Position numbers and translations under genes: made by a program. From Pirellula sp. (GTDB lineage Bacteria > Planctomycetota > Planctomycetia > Pirellulales > Pirellulaceae): a DNA stretch of 55,839 nt. Of this stretch, positions 46,140 to 54,784 are shown in pieces (position 1 is the stretch's first letter; every line of letters starts with the position of its first letter). The DNA lies in assembly GCA_021300155.1 (NCBI GenBank), contig JAJTID010000118.1:1-55839 (forward strand). Direction: 5' to 3'. Below the pieces are notes generated by a model. It did not search any database. It saw only the letters and a program-made list of their open reading frames with translations, and was not told the origin of the DNA.

Positions 46140-49100
46140 GATCGCACCTTCCCTTTCTTGACGCGTTCAGACACTCGCCTATTCGCTGCCCAGAAAAAGT
46201 CTCTTCGCGGACTTCGGAGTCGACTGGAAAGACTGAAACAGTCGTGGACGAGTGACATCGAAGTTCTTAACAACAATAAACGCGACCTCTTGAAAGAGTT
46301 TCAGATCAAAGAAGACGGGCTTCTTCGAGAACAGGCGAGCCAACTGCACGAACAGATCCAATCGTGGGATAACGAGTTAGAAAAACACATTGCTAACGCA
46401 GAGCGAGAACTCCTGTTATCTGTCGAGAATGAGAGAAATGGGGTCGAGAAACTGAAGTCGCGATTGGCGAGTAACAAATCCGACCTGAAACGCAAACGCG
46501 AAGAAACGATTGCACAACTAAATCAAGCTTGGGAGACAGGGAAATCGACTGCTCAGCAGACGAAAGACAATGTCAAAGCAAAGCTAGAGAATGAACGGCG
46601 GCTTGTTGCTACGAGTATAGATGAGTTGGATGAATGGATTCTACTGAAGACGGGGCGAAGCATCTCGGAACAACGCCTTCAGGAAAGTGTTTGTAGCGAA
46701 GAGGTACTAGCCGTTTCGGAATTGCAAAAGTTAGCAAAGCAATTGGAAGAACAAAAACGTTCGCTGGCTGGCGCCATAGAACGATTGAAGACCAACAAAC
46801 AGGTCAAGTGGCTCGCATCTTTCTCATACCATGCAATCGGTCCATGGATTGCAGTTGTAGTCGCTGGTGGATGCTGGGCTGCCTCTGTACCCATTCTATT
46901 CGTTGGGTTGATTGCAACCGTGGGTTCTGTCCTTTTGACCGCAGTCATGCACTACGCATCCAGGCCGATGCTTCGTCGAATCATTATGCAGATGGCACCT
47001 GAAGTCGTGTCGCAGGAACAAGCATATTCGCATTTGATACAACAAGGATCGAGAGTTGCAGAAAAGTATTTTCAACATGAATTACAAAGATTGAGTAAAG
47101 AGCATCAAGACGGCTTGGCGAAAGCAGAGAGCTCTTATCGTGACACGAAGGAATCGTTGCAGAAGAAGTTCGAAGCGGACTGCGTTCAGCTCAAGAGAGA
47201 TCAAGCCCAGAGACGCTACGACTTAACCATGCAACGGCGTGCGAATCATGAGTCCACCACTAGTAAATCGGGACCGCAAGTCGAAGCGATGAAAAAGTTG
47301 TTCGAGACTCAGACGAAGGAATTGAAAGTCTCAAAAGCCACAAGCCTTGAGCGACTTTCGAATCAATTTATGCGTGGGCAGGGTTACGCGATCGAGCGAT
47401 GGGAGAGAGGCTCAAAGCGCACGGCTGCCAACATGCTAGAGACACATAACCTCCTCCAATCCACGCAGCCCGACTGGAATGCGGAATGTTACTCAAACGG
47501 TACATGGAATCGTGATGCTGCTAATTTGGTTTGGATGATCGGTTCGATGAACCCTCAGTCTGCATTGAGTCATGAAGCTGCCGCGTGCAGTTCGAAACTG
47601 GGTATTCCAGGAGCCGATTGGCCCGTTGTTTTTGATTTGTTAGCGGAGGGATCCCTTGTCTTGCACGGAGCGCCGGAACGCGAATCGGCTTCCGATGGAG
47701 TAATGTTAAGTACATGTTTGCGGGCCATCACTTCTATGCCCGCTGGCACCGTTCGAATGACGATTGTCGATCCGCAAGGACTGGGCAAGAAGTTCTCTTG
47801 GTTGATGGCACTTGCAGATATTGATCCTGGGTTAGTTGGCGATCGTGTTTGGACGCAGCCTCTTCATATTGCAGATCAAATGGCGTTGGCGGCTCGTCAT
47901 GTAGAAGATGTCATCCAACAGAGTCTGCGCAACGAACATAGGAATCTCTACGAATACAATTTGCATGCTGGACCGATGGCAATAGCTTATCGATTGATCG
48001 TTTGGGATCAATTTCCATTTGGACTCGATGATAATTCTTGGCAATCTTTGTGTTCGATCATGGCGTCAGGTGGGCGATGCGGGGTGGGGGTCATTTTGCG
48101 TATTTCGGAAACACATATTTGGCCCAGTTTTGCGGATCCTGCCAAGCTGAAGGAATTCGGAATGCACCTTCGCTTTCCCTCGGATGCCGCTCCCGATATT
48201 GCATGGTTAGGTGAGTCTGAATTCCAAGAGGCCCCGGTGCGATTGTTGTCTCCACCTACTTCCGAACGCGTTCGTCAAATCATGGACAAGCATCGTGAGG
48301 CGGCAGCGCAAGTTGGAAAGGTGGTTGTCTCCTTTGAACCCATCGAGATTCCAGAGGCAGAGCAGCAGAAAGCTTCCGCAGCAGAACAGCTTGCGATTCC
48401 GCTCGGCATCTCGGCCGCTGGCCGCGTTCAATCGATGAAGCTCGGTATCGGCACAGCCCAGCATGTCTTGATCGCTGGCAAAACAGGCTCCGGGAAGTCT
48501 TCGTTATTGCATACGATGATCACGAGCGCTGCAATGAAGTACTCGCCTGATCAATTGCGTTTGGTATTGCTTGACTTCAAGAAGGGTGTGGAATTCCAAG
48601 TCTACTCCGAGTCGGAATTACCACATGCTGATATTATCGGCATCGAAAGCAAACGAGAGTTTGGGGTAAGTACTCTCGAGTATCTCGACCGAATCATGCA
48701 TGCTAGAGGTGAAGCGTTCCGAGAATGGGGTGTGCAGGATTTACCAAGTCTTGCACGCAAGAAACCTGACGTCGCTATGCCAAGAATCTTGATCGTCATC
48801 GACGAGTTTCAAGAGTTGTTCGTTGAAGACGACAAGCTTTCGCAACAAGCCTCGATGTTGATGGATCGTATCGTAAGACAAGGGCGATCTTTCGGTATCC
48901 ATTTGGTATTGGCTTCGCAAACATTGGGCGGGGCCTATTCGCTGCCACGTACGACGCTGGCTCAGATGGCAGTGCGTATCGCATTGCAATGCGATAGCTC
49001 GGATGCGATGCTCATTTTGAGCGAAGACAATACTGCTGCCGAACGATTGCGTCACTCCGGCCAAGCGATCTACAACGAATCGGGCGGACGCATCGAAAGT

Positions 49101-50054
49101 AATCAGGGCTTCCAGGTAGCCTATCTGTCGAAAGATGAGCAACTGAAGCGACTTCACGCTATGAAGCCGTTTGAGGTCCCGCATGATCCCGCTATCAATC
49201 CGATGGGACGGCGCGTGGTGTTCGAAGGGCACAAACCTGCGGTGTGGGACGAACGAAGCATTCGACTCGCATTGGCACCCGCGTCCAGTCGAGAGACAGG
49301 AACCTTTGCCATGGTGTTAGGCGATAGTGTCTCTATCGACCCTCCCATTATTAAGACCGTCAATCGAGCAGCCGGTCGAAACATCATGGTGGTTGGCGGC
49401 GAAGAGGCGACTGCAGCCAGTATTTTTGCTGGTGCCATCGAAGGGTTTTTGATTCGTTCCGATGTGTCCAACTCTGGAAGTGACTCTGCCAAAGTCTTTT
49501 TCTTGAATGGTATTCGAAGCGAGGAACCGGCCATGACCAAAGTCGTATCGCGGCTGAAATCGAATGCACAAACAGAGATTATCAACGCTCGCGATCTTGA
49601 GCCGTTTATACGTAGGCTGAAGGATGATCTTGCGAATCGTATTGCTACCCCAGATCAATTCCATGCAACGCATTTGATTTGCGTTGGCAATCTGTCACGT
49701 TTCCGTGAACTGCGGCGTTCGGAGGAGTATTCATTTGGAGACGATGGTGGGGGTGCAAAGCTTGATGCGATTTTCGCCGATTTGCTTCGTGATGGTCCAG
49801 CGGTGGGACTGCATGTTCTTCTGTGGGCCGACTCTGTTTCCACGTTGAGCCGGTGGCTGTCGAGGCAGTCGCTTCGCGACATCGAATTGCGAATTGTCAT
49901 GCAGATGAGCTCGAATGATTCAAATCAACTGATCGATTCGAATGCCGCCAATCGACTGGAGCCTTACGTTGCATTGATCCAAGATGATCTGGATGGAAAG
50001 CCCATCAAGTTCCGCCCATTTGATATCGACACCTTGCCTAATGTAATAACGTAA
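46140..50054 (+). CDS. Large membrane coiled-coil protein with FtsK/HerA-type ATPase domains
   Basis: About 1304 aa. Counting from an ATG at 46098 (14 residues longer): residues 20-230 are coiled coil; 237-285 two close membrane helices (WIAVVVAGGCWAASVPILFVG; ATVGSVLLTAVMHY); 300-440 coiled coil; 500-740 a degenerate ATPase-like domain (VIWDQFPFG block lacks a proper P-loop); 770-1000 the one canonical FtsK/SpoIIIE domain with Walker A GKTGSGKSS (about 793) and Walker B ILIVIDEF (about 897); 1040-1318 a third, degenerate domain (NIMVVGGEEATAAS). The arrangement recalls EssC/EccC-type secretion ATPases, but those have FHA or other N-termini and no secretion partners are nearby. The ATG at 46140 is preferred since 46098 lacks a ribosome binding site. 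Confidence 0.82.
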   Translation, partial: DRTFPFLTRSDTRLFAAQKKSLRGLRSRLERLKQSWTSDIEVLNNNKRDLLKEFQIKEDGLLREQASQLHEQIQSWDNELEKHIANAERELLLSVENERNGVEKLKSRLASNKSDLKRKREETIAQLNQAWETGKSTAQQTKDNVKAKLENERRLVATSIDELDEWILLKTGRSISEQRLQESVCSEEVLAVSELQKLAKQLEEQKRSLAGAIERLKTNKQVKWLASFSYHAIGPWIAVVVAGGCWAASVPILFVGLIATVGSVLLTAVMHYASRPMLRRIIMQMAPEVVSQEQAYSHLIQQGSRVAEKYFQHELQRLSKEHQDGLAKAESSYRDTKESLQKKFEADCVQLKRDQAQRRYDLTMQRRANHESTTSKSGPQVEAMKKLFETQTKELKVSKATSLERLSNQFMRGQGYAIERWERGSKRTAANMLETHNLLQSTQPDWNAECYSNGTWNRDAANLVWMIGSMNPQSALSHEAAACSSKLGIPGADWPVVFDLLAEGSLVLHGAPERESASDGVMLSTCLRAITSMPAGTVRMTIVDPQGLGKKFSWLMALADIDPGLVGDRVWTQPLHIADQMALAARHVEDVIQQSLRNEHRNLYEYNLHAGPMAIAYRLIVWDQFPFGLDDNSWQSLCSIMASGGRCGVGVILRISETHIWPSFADPAKLKEFGMHLRFPSDAAPDIAWLGESEFQEAPVRLLSPPTSERVRQIMDKHREAAAQVGKVVVSFEPIEIPEAEQQKASAAEQLAIPLGISAAGRVQSMKLGIGTAQHVLIAGKTGSGKSSLLHTMITSAAMKYSPDQLRLVLLDFKKGVEFQVYSESELPHADIIGIESKREFGVSTLEYLDRIMHARGEAFREWGVQDLPSLARKKPDVAMPRILIVIDEFQELFVEDDKLSQQASMLMDRIVRQGRSFGIHLVLASQTLGGAYSLPRTTLAQMAVRIALQCDSSDAMLILSEDNTAAERLRHSGQAIYNESGGRIESNQGFQVAYLSKDEQLKRLHAMKPFEVPHDPAINPMGRRVVFEGHKPAVWDERSIRLALAPASSRETGTFAMVLGDSVSIDPPIIKTVNRAAGRNIMVVGGEEATAASIFAGAIEGFLIRSDVSNSGSDSAKVFFLNGIRSEEPAMTKVVSRLKSNAQTEIINARDLEPFIRRLKDDLANRIATPDQFHATHLICVGNLSRFRELRRSEEYSFGDDGGGAKLDAIFADLLRDGPAVGLHVLLWADSVSTLSRWLSRQSLRDIELRIVMQMSSNDSNQLIDSNAANRLEPYVALIQDDLDGKPIKFRPFDIDTLPNVIT

Positions 50055-50077
50055 TGAGGAAAAAAGTCACAGTCGCA

Positions 50078-50223
50078 TCACTAGTCGGGTTGTGATAGGT
50101 CGTTTGCCATAAGGCAAATCCAATAAGTCAGCAGTCTCGTTAGCAGGAGGGTAAAACTTTGTGTTTGCGCAGCTTGGCTACCGATGGAAATGCACTAGCG
50201 ACACCTAGCAAAGAGCTGTTCTA
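50078..50223 (-). repeat. Intergenic structured repeat, copy B
   Basis: About 146 nt between the convergent FtsK-like and metal-ABC ATPase genes. Shares with copy A (44131-44268), in the same order and orientation, CGGGTTGTGAT (50086-50096), TTTGCC-ATAA-GGCAAATCC (50103-50121), GCAG-GGAGGG, GGCTACC and AGCTGTTCTAG, the last overlapping the stop codon of the ABC ATPase gene. The hairpin loop differs (ATAA versus GTGT) while the stem is kept. Read leftward it is followed by a U-rich stretch (+ strand GGAAAAAAG at 50058-50066), so it may act as a 3' end structure. Confidence 0.7.
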
Positions 50224-51036
50224 GATCGACCGGCGGCGGCGAATTGCTTCGGTTACCTCATCAAGTAACGTCAATCGTCCACCGTAGGTCTTGCGCAAAT
50301 TGTCGGTGGTGAATGTCGATTGCATTGGTCCCCATGCGACAGCGCGCACGTTGAGTAAGACCAAGAAATCGAAATACTCGGGTACGGTATGCAAATCGTG
50401 ATGGACTACGAGGATGGTTTTCCCCTCGCTTTGTAACGATCGCAACACTTGAATGATTGATTGCTCTGTAGCCGCATCGACTGCCGCGAACGGCTCATCC
50501 ATCAAAAAGACATCTGCAGACTGAACAAGAGCCCGGGCCAAGAAGGTTCGTTGTTGTTGTCCGCCAGACAGTTGACTAATTTGTCTGTTCGCCAGTTCAG
50601 CGATCCCCACTTTCTCGAGAGCCAACATCGCTTGGTGGCGATGTTCTTTTCGAATGGGCAAGAACCAGCCGATTTTGCGATACATACCCATGAGTACGAC
50701 ATCGAGTACGGACGCGGGAAAATCCCAGTCGACCGATTCCCGTTGAGGAACGTATGCTATCCGTGCCGTTTGGTCTTCCATCGTCTTGGCATCGAGGAAG
50801 ATTTCGCCGCTGACTTTGGGGACCAGTCCCATCATCGCTTTAATCAGAGTACTCTTTCCAGCGCCGTTGGGACCAACCAGTCCAGCGAGTGAGCCTGCTG
50901 GGATGTCGAGGCTAATTTCCCAAAGTACCGGTTTGCGTTGATAAGCGACCGTCAAGTCCGATACTTGAATGGCTCCGATTAAATTACTGTCTACGTTACC
51001 AATAACCATTGATCTTAATCGATTGACCTTAATCAA
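50221..51036 (-). CDS. ABC transporter ATPase, manganese/zinc/iron importer type
   Basis: 271 aa. Walker [10 protein letters not shown], signature LSGGQQQRT, Walker [11 protein letters not shown] and the switch His in VVHHD are present. The segment [18 protein letters not shown] is characteristic of ATPases serving Mn/Zn/Fe ABC-3 importers. It overlaps the binding-protein stop codon by 8 nt. No permease gene follows: the next element on the left is the intergenic repeat, then an unrelated gene. The permease must be elsewhere, or the system is broken. Start at Met1; Met10 is an alternative. Confidence 0.9.
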   Translation of the reverse strand: MIKVNRLRSMVIGNVDSNLIGAIQVSDLTVAYQRKPVLWEISLDIPAGSLAGLVGPNGAGKSTLIKAMMGLVPKVSGEIFLDAKTMEDQTARIAYVPQRESVDWDFPASVLDVVLMGMYRKIGWFLPIRKEHRHQAMLALEKVGIAELANRQISQLSGGQQQRTFLARALVQSADVFLMDEPFAAVDAATEQSIIQVLRSLQSEGKTILVVHHDLHTVPEYFDFLVLLNVRAVAWGPMQSTFTTDNLRKTYGGRLTLLDEVTEAIRRRRSI

Positions 51037-51973
51037 CCACTCCCCCCAAGGCTTGAGTTATGGTGCGGAAGTTATGATTCATCATTCCGATGTACGTTCC
51101 TTGGCCGGTCCCTTCCTCACCCATTGAGTCAGTGAACAAAGTGCCACCCATTTTAACGTCCCAGCCTTTTCGGCTAGCACCTTCGATAAGGGAGCGAACT
51201 CCTTTTTCGGGCACGCTCGATTCGATGAACACCGACGGAACCCGTAGTCTCACTAGCATATCCACCAGTTCTTCAACACGTTTTAAACCCGCTTCCGAGG
51301 AAGTCGAGATGCCTTGTAGGCCCTCCACTTGGATTCCGTATTGGCGACCAAAGTATTGGAATGCATCATGAGAAGAAATGAGCACTCGTTGCGACTCAGG
51401 GATCGAAGCTATCCAACGTTTGCCAGTTTCATCCAGTGCGGCGAGTTCAGCGAGTAGCCTCTTTGCATTCGCATTGAAAATGGAAGCATCTTCAGGAGCA
51501 AATTCTACTAAGGTCGCTTCGATGATTTTCGCGACGTCCATCCACAATTGGACATCCATCCAACAATGCGGATCTTCGAGTTCGCTCACCTCGATAGATT
51601 GGATACGTTCACAAACGGGGACTCGAAGGTTGCTTGTGATTTTGGTGGAGAGAACATCTCCCATTCGGCCTTCGAGCTTTACTCCATTGAAGAAAACGAT
51701 GTCGGCTCGCACAATGCTTCGAACATCATCAGTGCAGGGGCGATACAAATGTGGATCAATACCTCGGTTGATCAATTGCTCGACGACCACTCGATCCCCA
51801 CCGATGTGCCGAACGAGATCCGCAATCATGCCTGTGGTGGCAACAATGCAAACTCGGCCTAGACTGTCGCTCGTTTGCCAATCAGTCGATTTGCATCCCG
51901 TAGGCACCGCTGCCATCGCAAGTAATGCCGAGTTCAAGAAGCGGACAGTGAACGTACGACGCGTGCTGCGCAT
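51029..51973 (-). CDS. Metal-binding lipoprotein of an ABC-3 type importer (ZnuA/MntC family)
   Basis: 314 aa. Lipoprotein signal ending AAVPTGCKS. The metal ligands of the cluster A-I (ZnuA/PsaA) fold are seen as [18 protein letters not shown] and SSHDAFQYF, with a fourth carboxylate expected in TLFTDSMG. PsaA-like members use His, His, Glu and Asp for Mn; the exact metal cannot be told here. There is no His-rich loop of the ZnuA kind, which favours Mn or Fe. It starts 3 nt after the bshB1-like gene's stop and is cotranscribed with it. Confidence 0.9.
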   Translation of the reverse strand: MRSTRRTFTVRFLNSALLAMAAVPTGCKSTDWQTSDSLGRVCIVATTGMIADLVRHIGGDRVVVEQLINRGIDPHLYRPCTDDVRSIVRADIVFFNGVKLEGRMGDVLSTKITSNLRVPVCERIQSIEVSELEDPHCWMDVQLWMDVAKIIEATLVEFAPEDASIFNANAKRLLAELAALDETGKRWIASIPESQRVLISSHDAFQYFGRQYGIQVEGLQGISTSSEAGLKRVEELVDMLVRLRVPSVFIESSVPEKGVRSLIEGASRKGWDVKMGGTLFTDSMGEEGTGQGTYIGMMNHNFRTITQALGGVVD

Positions 51974-51976
51974 GAT

Positions 51977-52711
51977 CTATTGCAAAGACCCCAAGTCCTT
52001 GAATGCGATTGGTTCTTTCGAAGCGAATGGTTCGCCGTAGCGAGAGCCAATGGCTTTCCCCCAGAAGCCTGCATCTTCTCGATATCGTTCGAGGAACGAC
52101 AAGGCTTCGCTGCCTCTTCCGGTGACGAACTGGCTTTGATACGCATTGACAGATGCAGCCTTTGATTCCCAATGCTGCGTAATGTCTACAATGAACGCTG
52201 GTTGAGGAACCAATTTGAGATGAATACAGTAGTAATAGAAAATTCTAGATGGATGGAATGGCTCTCCGGGGATATCGGATTTGGTCAATTTGCTCCAAAA
52301 CCTAGCTGCCTCGACCAACTCTGTCGCCGCGACATGATCCGGATGAGCATCAGACCAGTAGGGTGCAAAAATCCACCGGGGCTTGGTCAGTCGAAACAAC
52401 CCAGCTAGCCGATGTCGATTCTCGATGGACGGCTCTAGGTATCGATTTCGCATGCCCAGATTGTATCGCCAAGGATTCCCTAACGCTTGATTGGCGATGG
52501 CTGTCTCTTCGCGACGAATCTCGGGGCTACCGTAGGGAGTTGGCTCGCCATTGGTCAGATCTAGAACGCCGACCTTTTTTCCCTGGGTGCATAGCAGAGA
52601 AATAGTGCCACCCATACCTAGCTCGGCATCATCGGGATGTGGAGCTACGACGAGGATGTCTAGAGGAGCATCCAGCGGTGGTAGATTGGGATAATCGGGA
52701 TGCGAGTTCAT
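51977..52711 (-). CDS. PIG-L family deacetylase, BshB1-like
   Basis: 244 aa. Zinc-dependent N-acetyl-sugar deacetylase; in bacillithiol biosynthesis BshB1 removes acetyl from GlcNAc-malate. Seen: the metal/catalytic motif VVAPHPDDAELGMGGT, the GVLDLTNGEPTPYGSPEIRREE block, the second metal His in AHPDHVAATELV, and the family-specific C-terminal GSRYGEPF. Planctomycetes of this group lack firm evidence for bacillithiol, so the substrate is inferred. Overlaps coaB by 4 nt (ATGA). Confidence 0.88.
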   Translation of the reverse strand: MNSHPDYPNLPPLDAPLDILVVAPHPDDAELGMGGTISLLCTQGKKVGVLDLTNGEPTPYGSPEIRREETAIANQALGNPWRYNLGMRNRYLEPSIENRHRLAGLFRLTKPRWIFAPYWSDAHPDHVAATELVEAARFWSKLTKSDIPGEPFHPSRIFYYYCIHLKLVPQPAFIVDITQHWESKAASVNAYQSQFVTGRGSEALSFLERYREDAGFWGKAIGSRYGEPFASKEPIAFKDLGSLQ

Positions 52712-53346
52712 GAATACTTTTCGATCAAGTGAGCTTGGATTTGTTTCAAGATCGCATCGGCAACGACCTTCTTCGGTCCTTCGACTTGTTCGATCGTTGT
52801 ACCACCTCGCAAGATGATCTCGACCGAGTTACTTTCTGCGTTCATGGCCTCTGCGCTGTTGGATACTATCATATCGCAGCACTTGCGAGTCATTTTGACA
52901 ATCGCTCGAAATCGGATGTCTTCTGTTTCAAGCGCGAATCCGACGATCCATTGGTTCAATCGCTTGAGGCTTCCTAATGTGGCAACGATGTCTGGTGTTT
53001 CGACAAGAGACAACTGGAGTCCATTTCCAGTCTTCGCCAGTTTATGCTCGGCAATTTGCATCGGCATATAATCGCACGGGGCTGCAGCACCAATAAGTCC
53101 ATCGGCGGAAGCAAACAACTCTTGCGTCGCCGACAGCATCTGTTGTGTGGTGATAACGTCGATCACTGTTGCATCTCTAGGATAGTCAATTTGTACAGGT
53201 CCAGACACAACGGTGACCTTGTGTCCGAGATCCAATGCAGACTGGGCTAAGCAACTCCCCATGCGACCACTGGAGGAATTGGTCAGATATCTCACTGGGT
53301 CCAAGTATTGCCTTGTAGGACCAGAGGTGATGATAATATGTGCCAT
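52708..53346 (-). CDS. coaB: Phosphopantothenate-cysteine ligase (stand-alone CoaB)
   Basis: 212 aa. CoaB joins phosphopantothenate and cysteine in coenzyme A synthesis. The family motifs ITSGPTRQYLDPVRYLTNSSSG (with the conserved Asn), AAAPCDYMP and IVSNSAEAMNAESN are present. In most bacteria it is the C-terminal half of the Dfp/CoaBC fusion; here it is a separate gene 15 nt after coaC, in the right order, so the fusion is split. Confidence 0.92.
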   Translation of the reverse strand: MAHIIITSGPTRQYLDPVRYLTNSSSGRMGSCLAQSALDLGHKVTVVSGPVQIDYPRDATVIDVITTQQMLSATQELFASADGLIGAAAPCDYMPMQIAEHKLAKTGNGLQLSLVETPDIVATLGSLKRLNQWIVGFALETEDIRFRAIVKMTRKCCDMIVSNSAEAMNAESNSVEIILRGGTTIEQVEGPKKVVADAILKQIQAHLIEKYS

Positions 53347-53361
53347 TTCTGAAGATTCTTG

Positions 53362-53898
53362 CTATGGAACCAATAGCCGTCTGCAATGAACATGGATCGT
53401 TTCTGGTTCAGACATTCTACCAATTCCTTTCCGTCGGCAGGACAACCAGCCTTCCTCTGGCCCGACAAAATGCACTCCGTCGCTTCGCAATTGGTCGACA
53501 TTTCGTTGAACGGCTGGTTTTTCCCACATGGGTGTGCTCATAGCGGGTGCCATGAGAACAGGGCATTCTACATTCAGATAAAGAGTAGAAAGTAGGCAAC
53601 TGGCGAGCCCGTTAGCGCAAGCTGAAAGCATGTGTGCCGTAGCTGGCGCGATCACCAACATCTTGCAATCCGAAGCGAGCTCGATGTGTGGCCCGAGGGC
53701 GCACCGAGGATCGAATGACGAAGAGAAAGGTTGTTCGTCGCAAAGAGCGGCAAAGGTCGCAGGACCGACGAAGGATTGAGCTGCGTCGGTCAGCACTACG
53801 GAGACTCGTTCGCCGGACTGAACCAGTTTACTAATCAGCGAAGCTGTTTTGTAAGCTGCAATTCCTCCGCAGATGCCAACGACAATTCGCGAGTTCAT
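53362..53898 (-). CDS. coaC: Phosphopantothenoylcysteine decarboxylase (stand-alone CoaC)
   Basis: 178 aa, flavin (FMN) enzyme that decarboxylates phosphopantothenoylcysteine. FMN-binding GICGGIAAYKTASLI starts the protein; the catalytic His is in GPHIELAS and the flavin loop PATAHM follows (PASANT in relatives). The substrate motif reads APAMSTPMW, where relatives have APAMN, so the essential Asn is Ser here. The catalytic Cys loop is CRRKGIGRM. With the adjacent coaB it should make the two-step pair; the Ser may lower or alter activity. Confidence 0.9.
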   Translation of the reverse strand: MNSRIVVGICGGIAAYKTASLISKLVQSGERVSVVLTDAAQSFVGPATFAALCDEQPFSSSFDPRCALGPHIELASDCKMLVIAPATAHMLSACANGLASCLLSTLYLNVECPVLMAPAMSTPMWEKPAVQRNVDQLRSDGVHFVGPEEGWLSCRRKGIGRMSEPETIHVHCRRLLVP

Positions 53899-53909
53899 TC
53901 CAATGTATA

Positions 53910-54173
53910 CTATAGATCGCCTGAATCTAGGTCGAGCAGCTCCCCAAGATCCGAAGTCTCGCCCAGTACCTTCAACTCGCCGGTCATGGTCAAGAAAATT
54001 TTGTCTTGAAGGATCTCTTGGATCACGATTTCCATTTTGTCATCGGAAGTCATATCAACCAATGGTCGGCTTCCACGATTCAATTGAACTAAACGCTTTT
54101 GGATCAACGTCGAGAGCTTGAAGCGGCCGCCCACTTTGTTGACGATAGCTTCTTCTTTTAACTCTTCGAGCAT
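53910..54173 (-). CDS. rpoZ: RNA polymerase omega subunit
   Basis: 87 aa. Omega helps assemble and stabilise RNA polymerase. Seen: VGGRFKLSTLIQKRLVQLNRGSRPLVD, the omega core motif, after a short N-terminal helix. The gmk-rpoZ-coaC order is standard in bacteria and supports the call. Start overlaps the gmk stop by 16 nt. The C-terminal half is acidic and divergent. Confidence 0.9.
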   Translation of the reverse strand: MLEELKEEAIVNKVGGRFKLSTLIQKRLVQLNRGSRPLVDMTSDDKMEIVIQEILQDKIFLTMTGELKVLGETSDLGELLDLDSGDL

Positions 54174-54763
54174 GGAATTTTTTCTCCTTGGTATTGTTGA
54201 AGCAATTGGTCCAATTGCCCAACGGTCTTGTCTAACGTCTCATTGATTATCTCGTGCGTGTAGTGATGCCGCAGCGCCATTTCTTCTGCTGCAACATCTA
54301 ATCTACGTCGAATCGCGTCTTCGGAATCGGTGGCTCGATGGCGAAGTCGGTTCTCTAATTCGGTCATGGATCCTGGATGCACAAAGACGGTGATGGCCTG
54401 AGGGAACTCGCCTAGCACCGCGAGTGCCCCCTGGACATCAATCTCTAAGATTAACCATTTCCCGAGGTTTAGACCAGTCGAAACCGTCTCGAGGAGAGTT
54501 CCGTACCAAGTCCCGCGGCCAAAAACCTCTTTGCATTCCAAAAATTCCCCCCGTTCCCGCCGGAGCGAAAAATCCTCGTGCGAAAGGAAGTGGTAGTCGC
54601 GACCGTCGACCTCGCCTGGCCTGGGGAGGCGTGTCGTTGCAGATACGCTCAAAGTCAACGGAAGTGAGCTCTCGGCAATCAGTCGCTTGACGACAGAAGA
54701 CTTTCCTGCTCCCGACGGTCCTGAAATGATGATGAGTTTTCCGCAAGTCATTTTGTGTTTCAA
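54158..54763 (-). CDS. gmk: Guanylate kinase
   Basis: 201 aa (197 if Met5 at 54751 is used). Phosphorylates GMP to GDP. P-loop IISGPSGAGKSSVVKRL; GMP-binding SVSATTRLPRPGEVDGRDYHFLS; lid and the EIDVQGALAV segment; R-motif RRLDVAAEEM. Followed within a few nucleotides by rpoZ and preceded by yicC with a 21-nt gap, the common arrangement. Confidence 0.96.
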   Translation of the reverse strand: MKHKMTCGKLIIISGPSGAGKSSVVKRLIAESSLPLTLSVSATTRLPRPGEVDGRDYHFLSHEDFSLRRERGEFLECKEVFGRGTWYGTLLETVSTGLNLGKWLILEIDVQGALAVLGEFPQAITVFVHPGSMTELENRLRHRATDSEDAIRRRLDVAAEEMALRHHYTHEIINETLDKTVGQLDQLLQQYQGEKIPCSKS

Positions 54764-54784
54764 GAAAAAGAGATGGCCTCTAGT

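Noticed and set aside
46140-50054. A type VII secretion locus
   Set aside because: No WXG100, EccB/D or similar genes are adjacent and the N-terminus lacks FHA-type domains; only the ATPase part is alike.
44131-50223. The two intergenic elements as attachment sites of an integrated element
   Set aside because: No integrase or phage gene lies between them, and they resemble each other by structure rather than as exact direct repeats.
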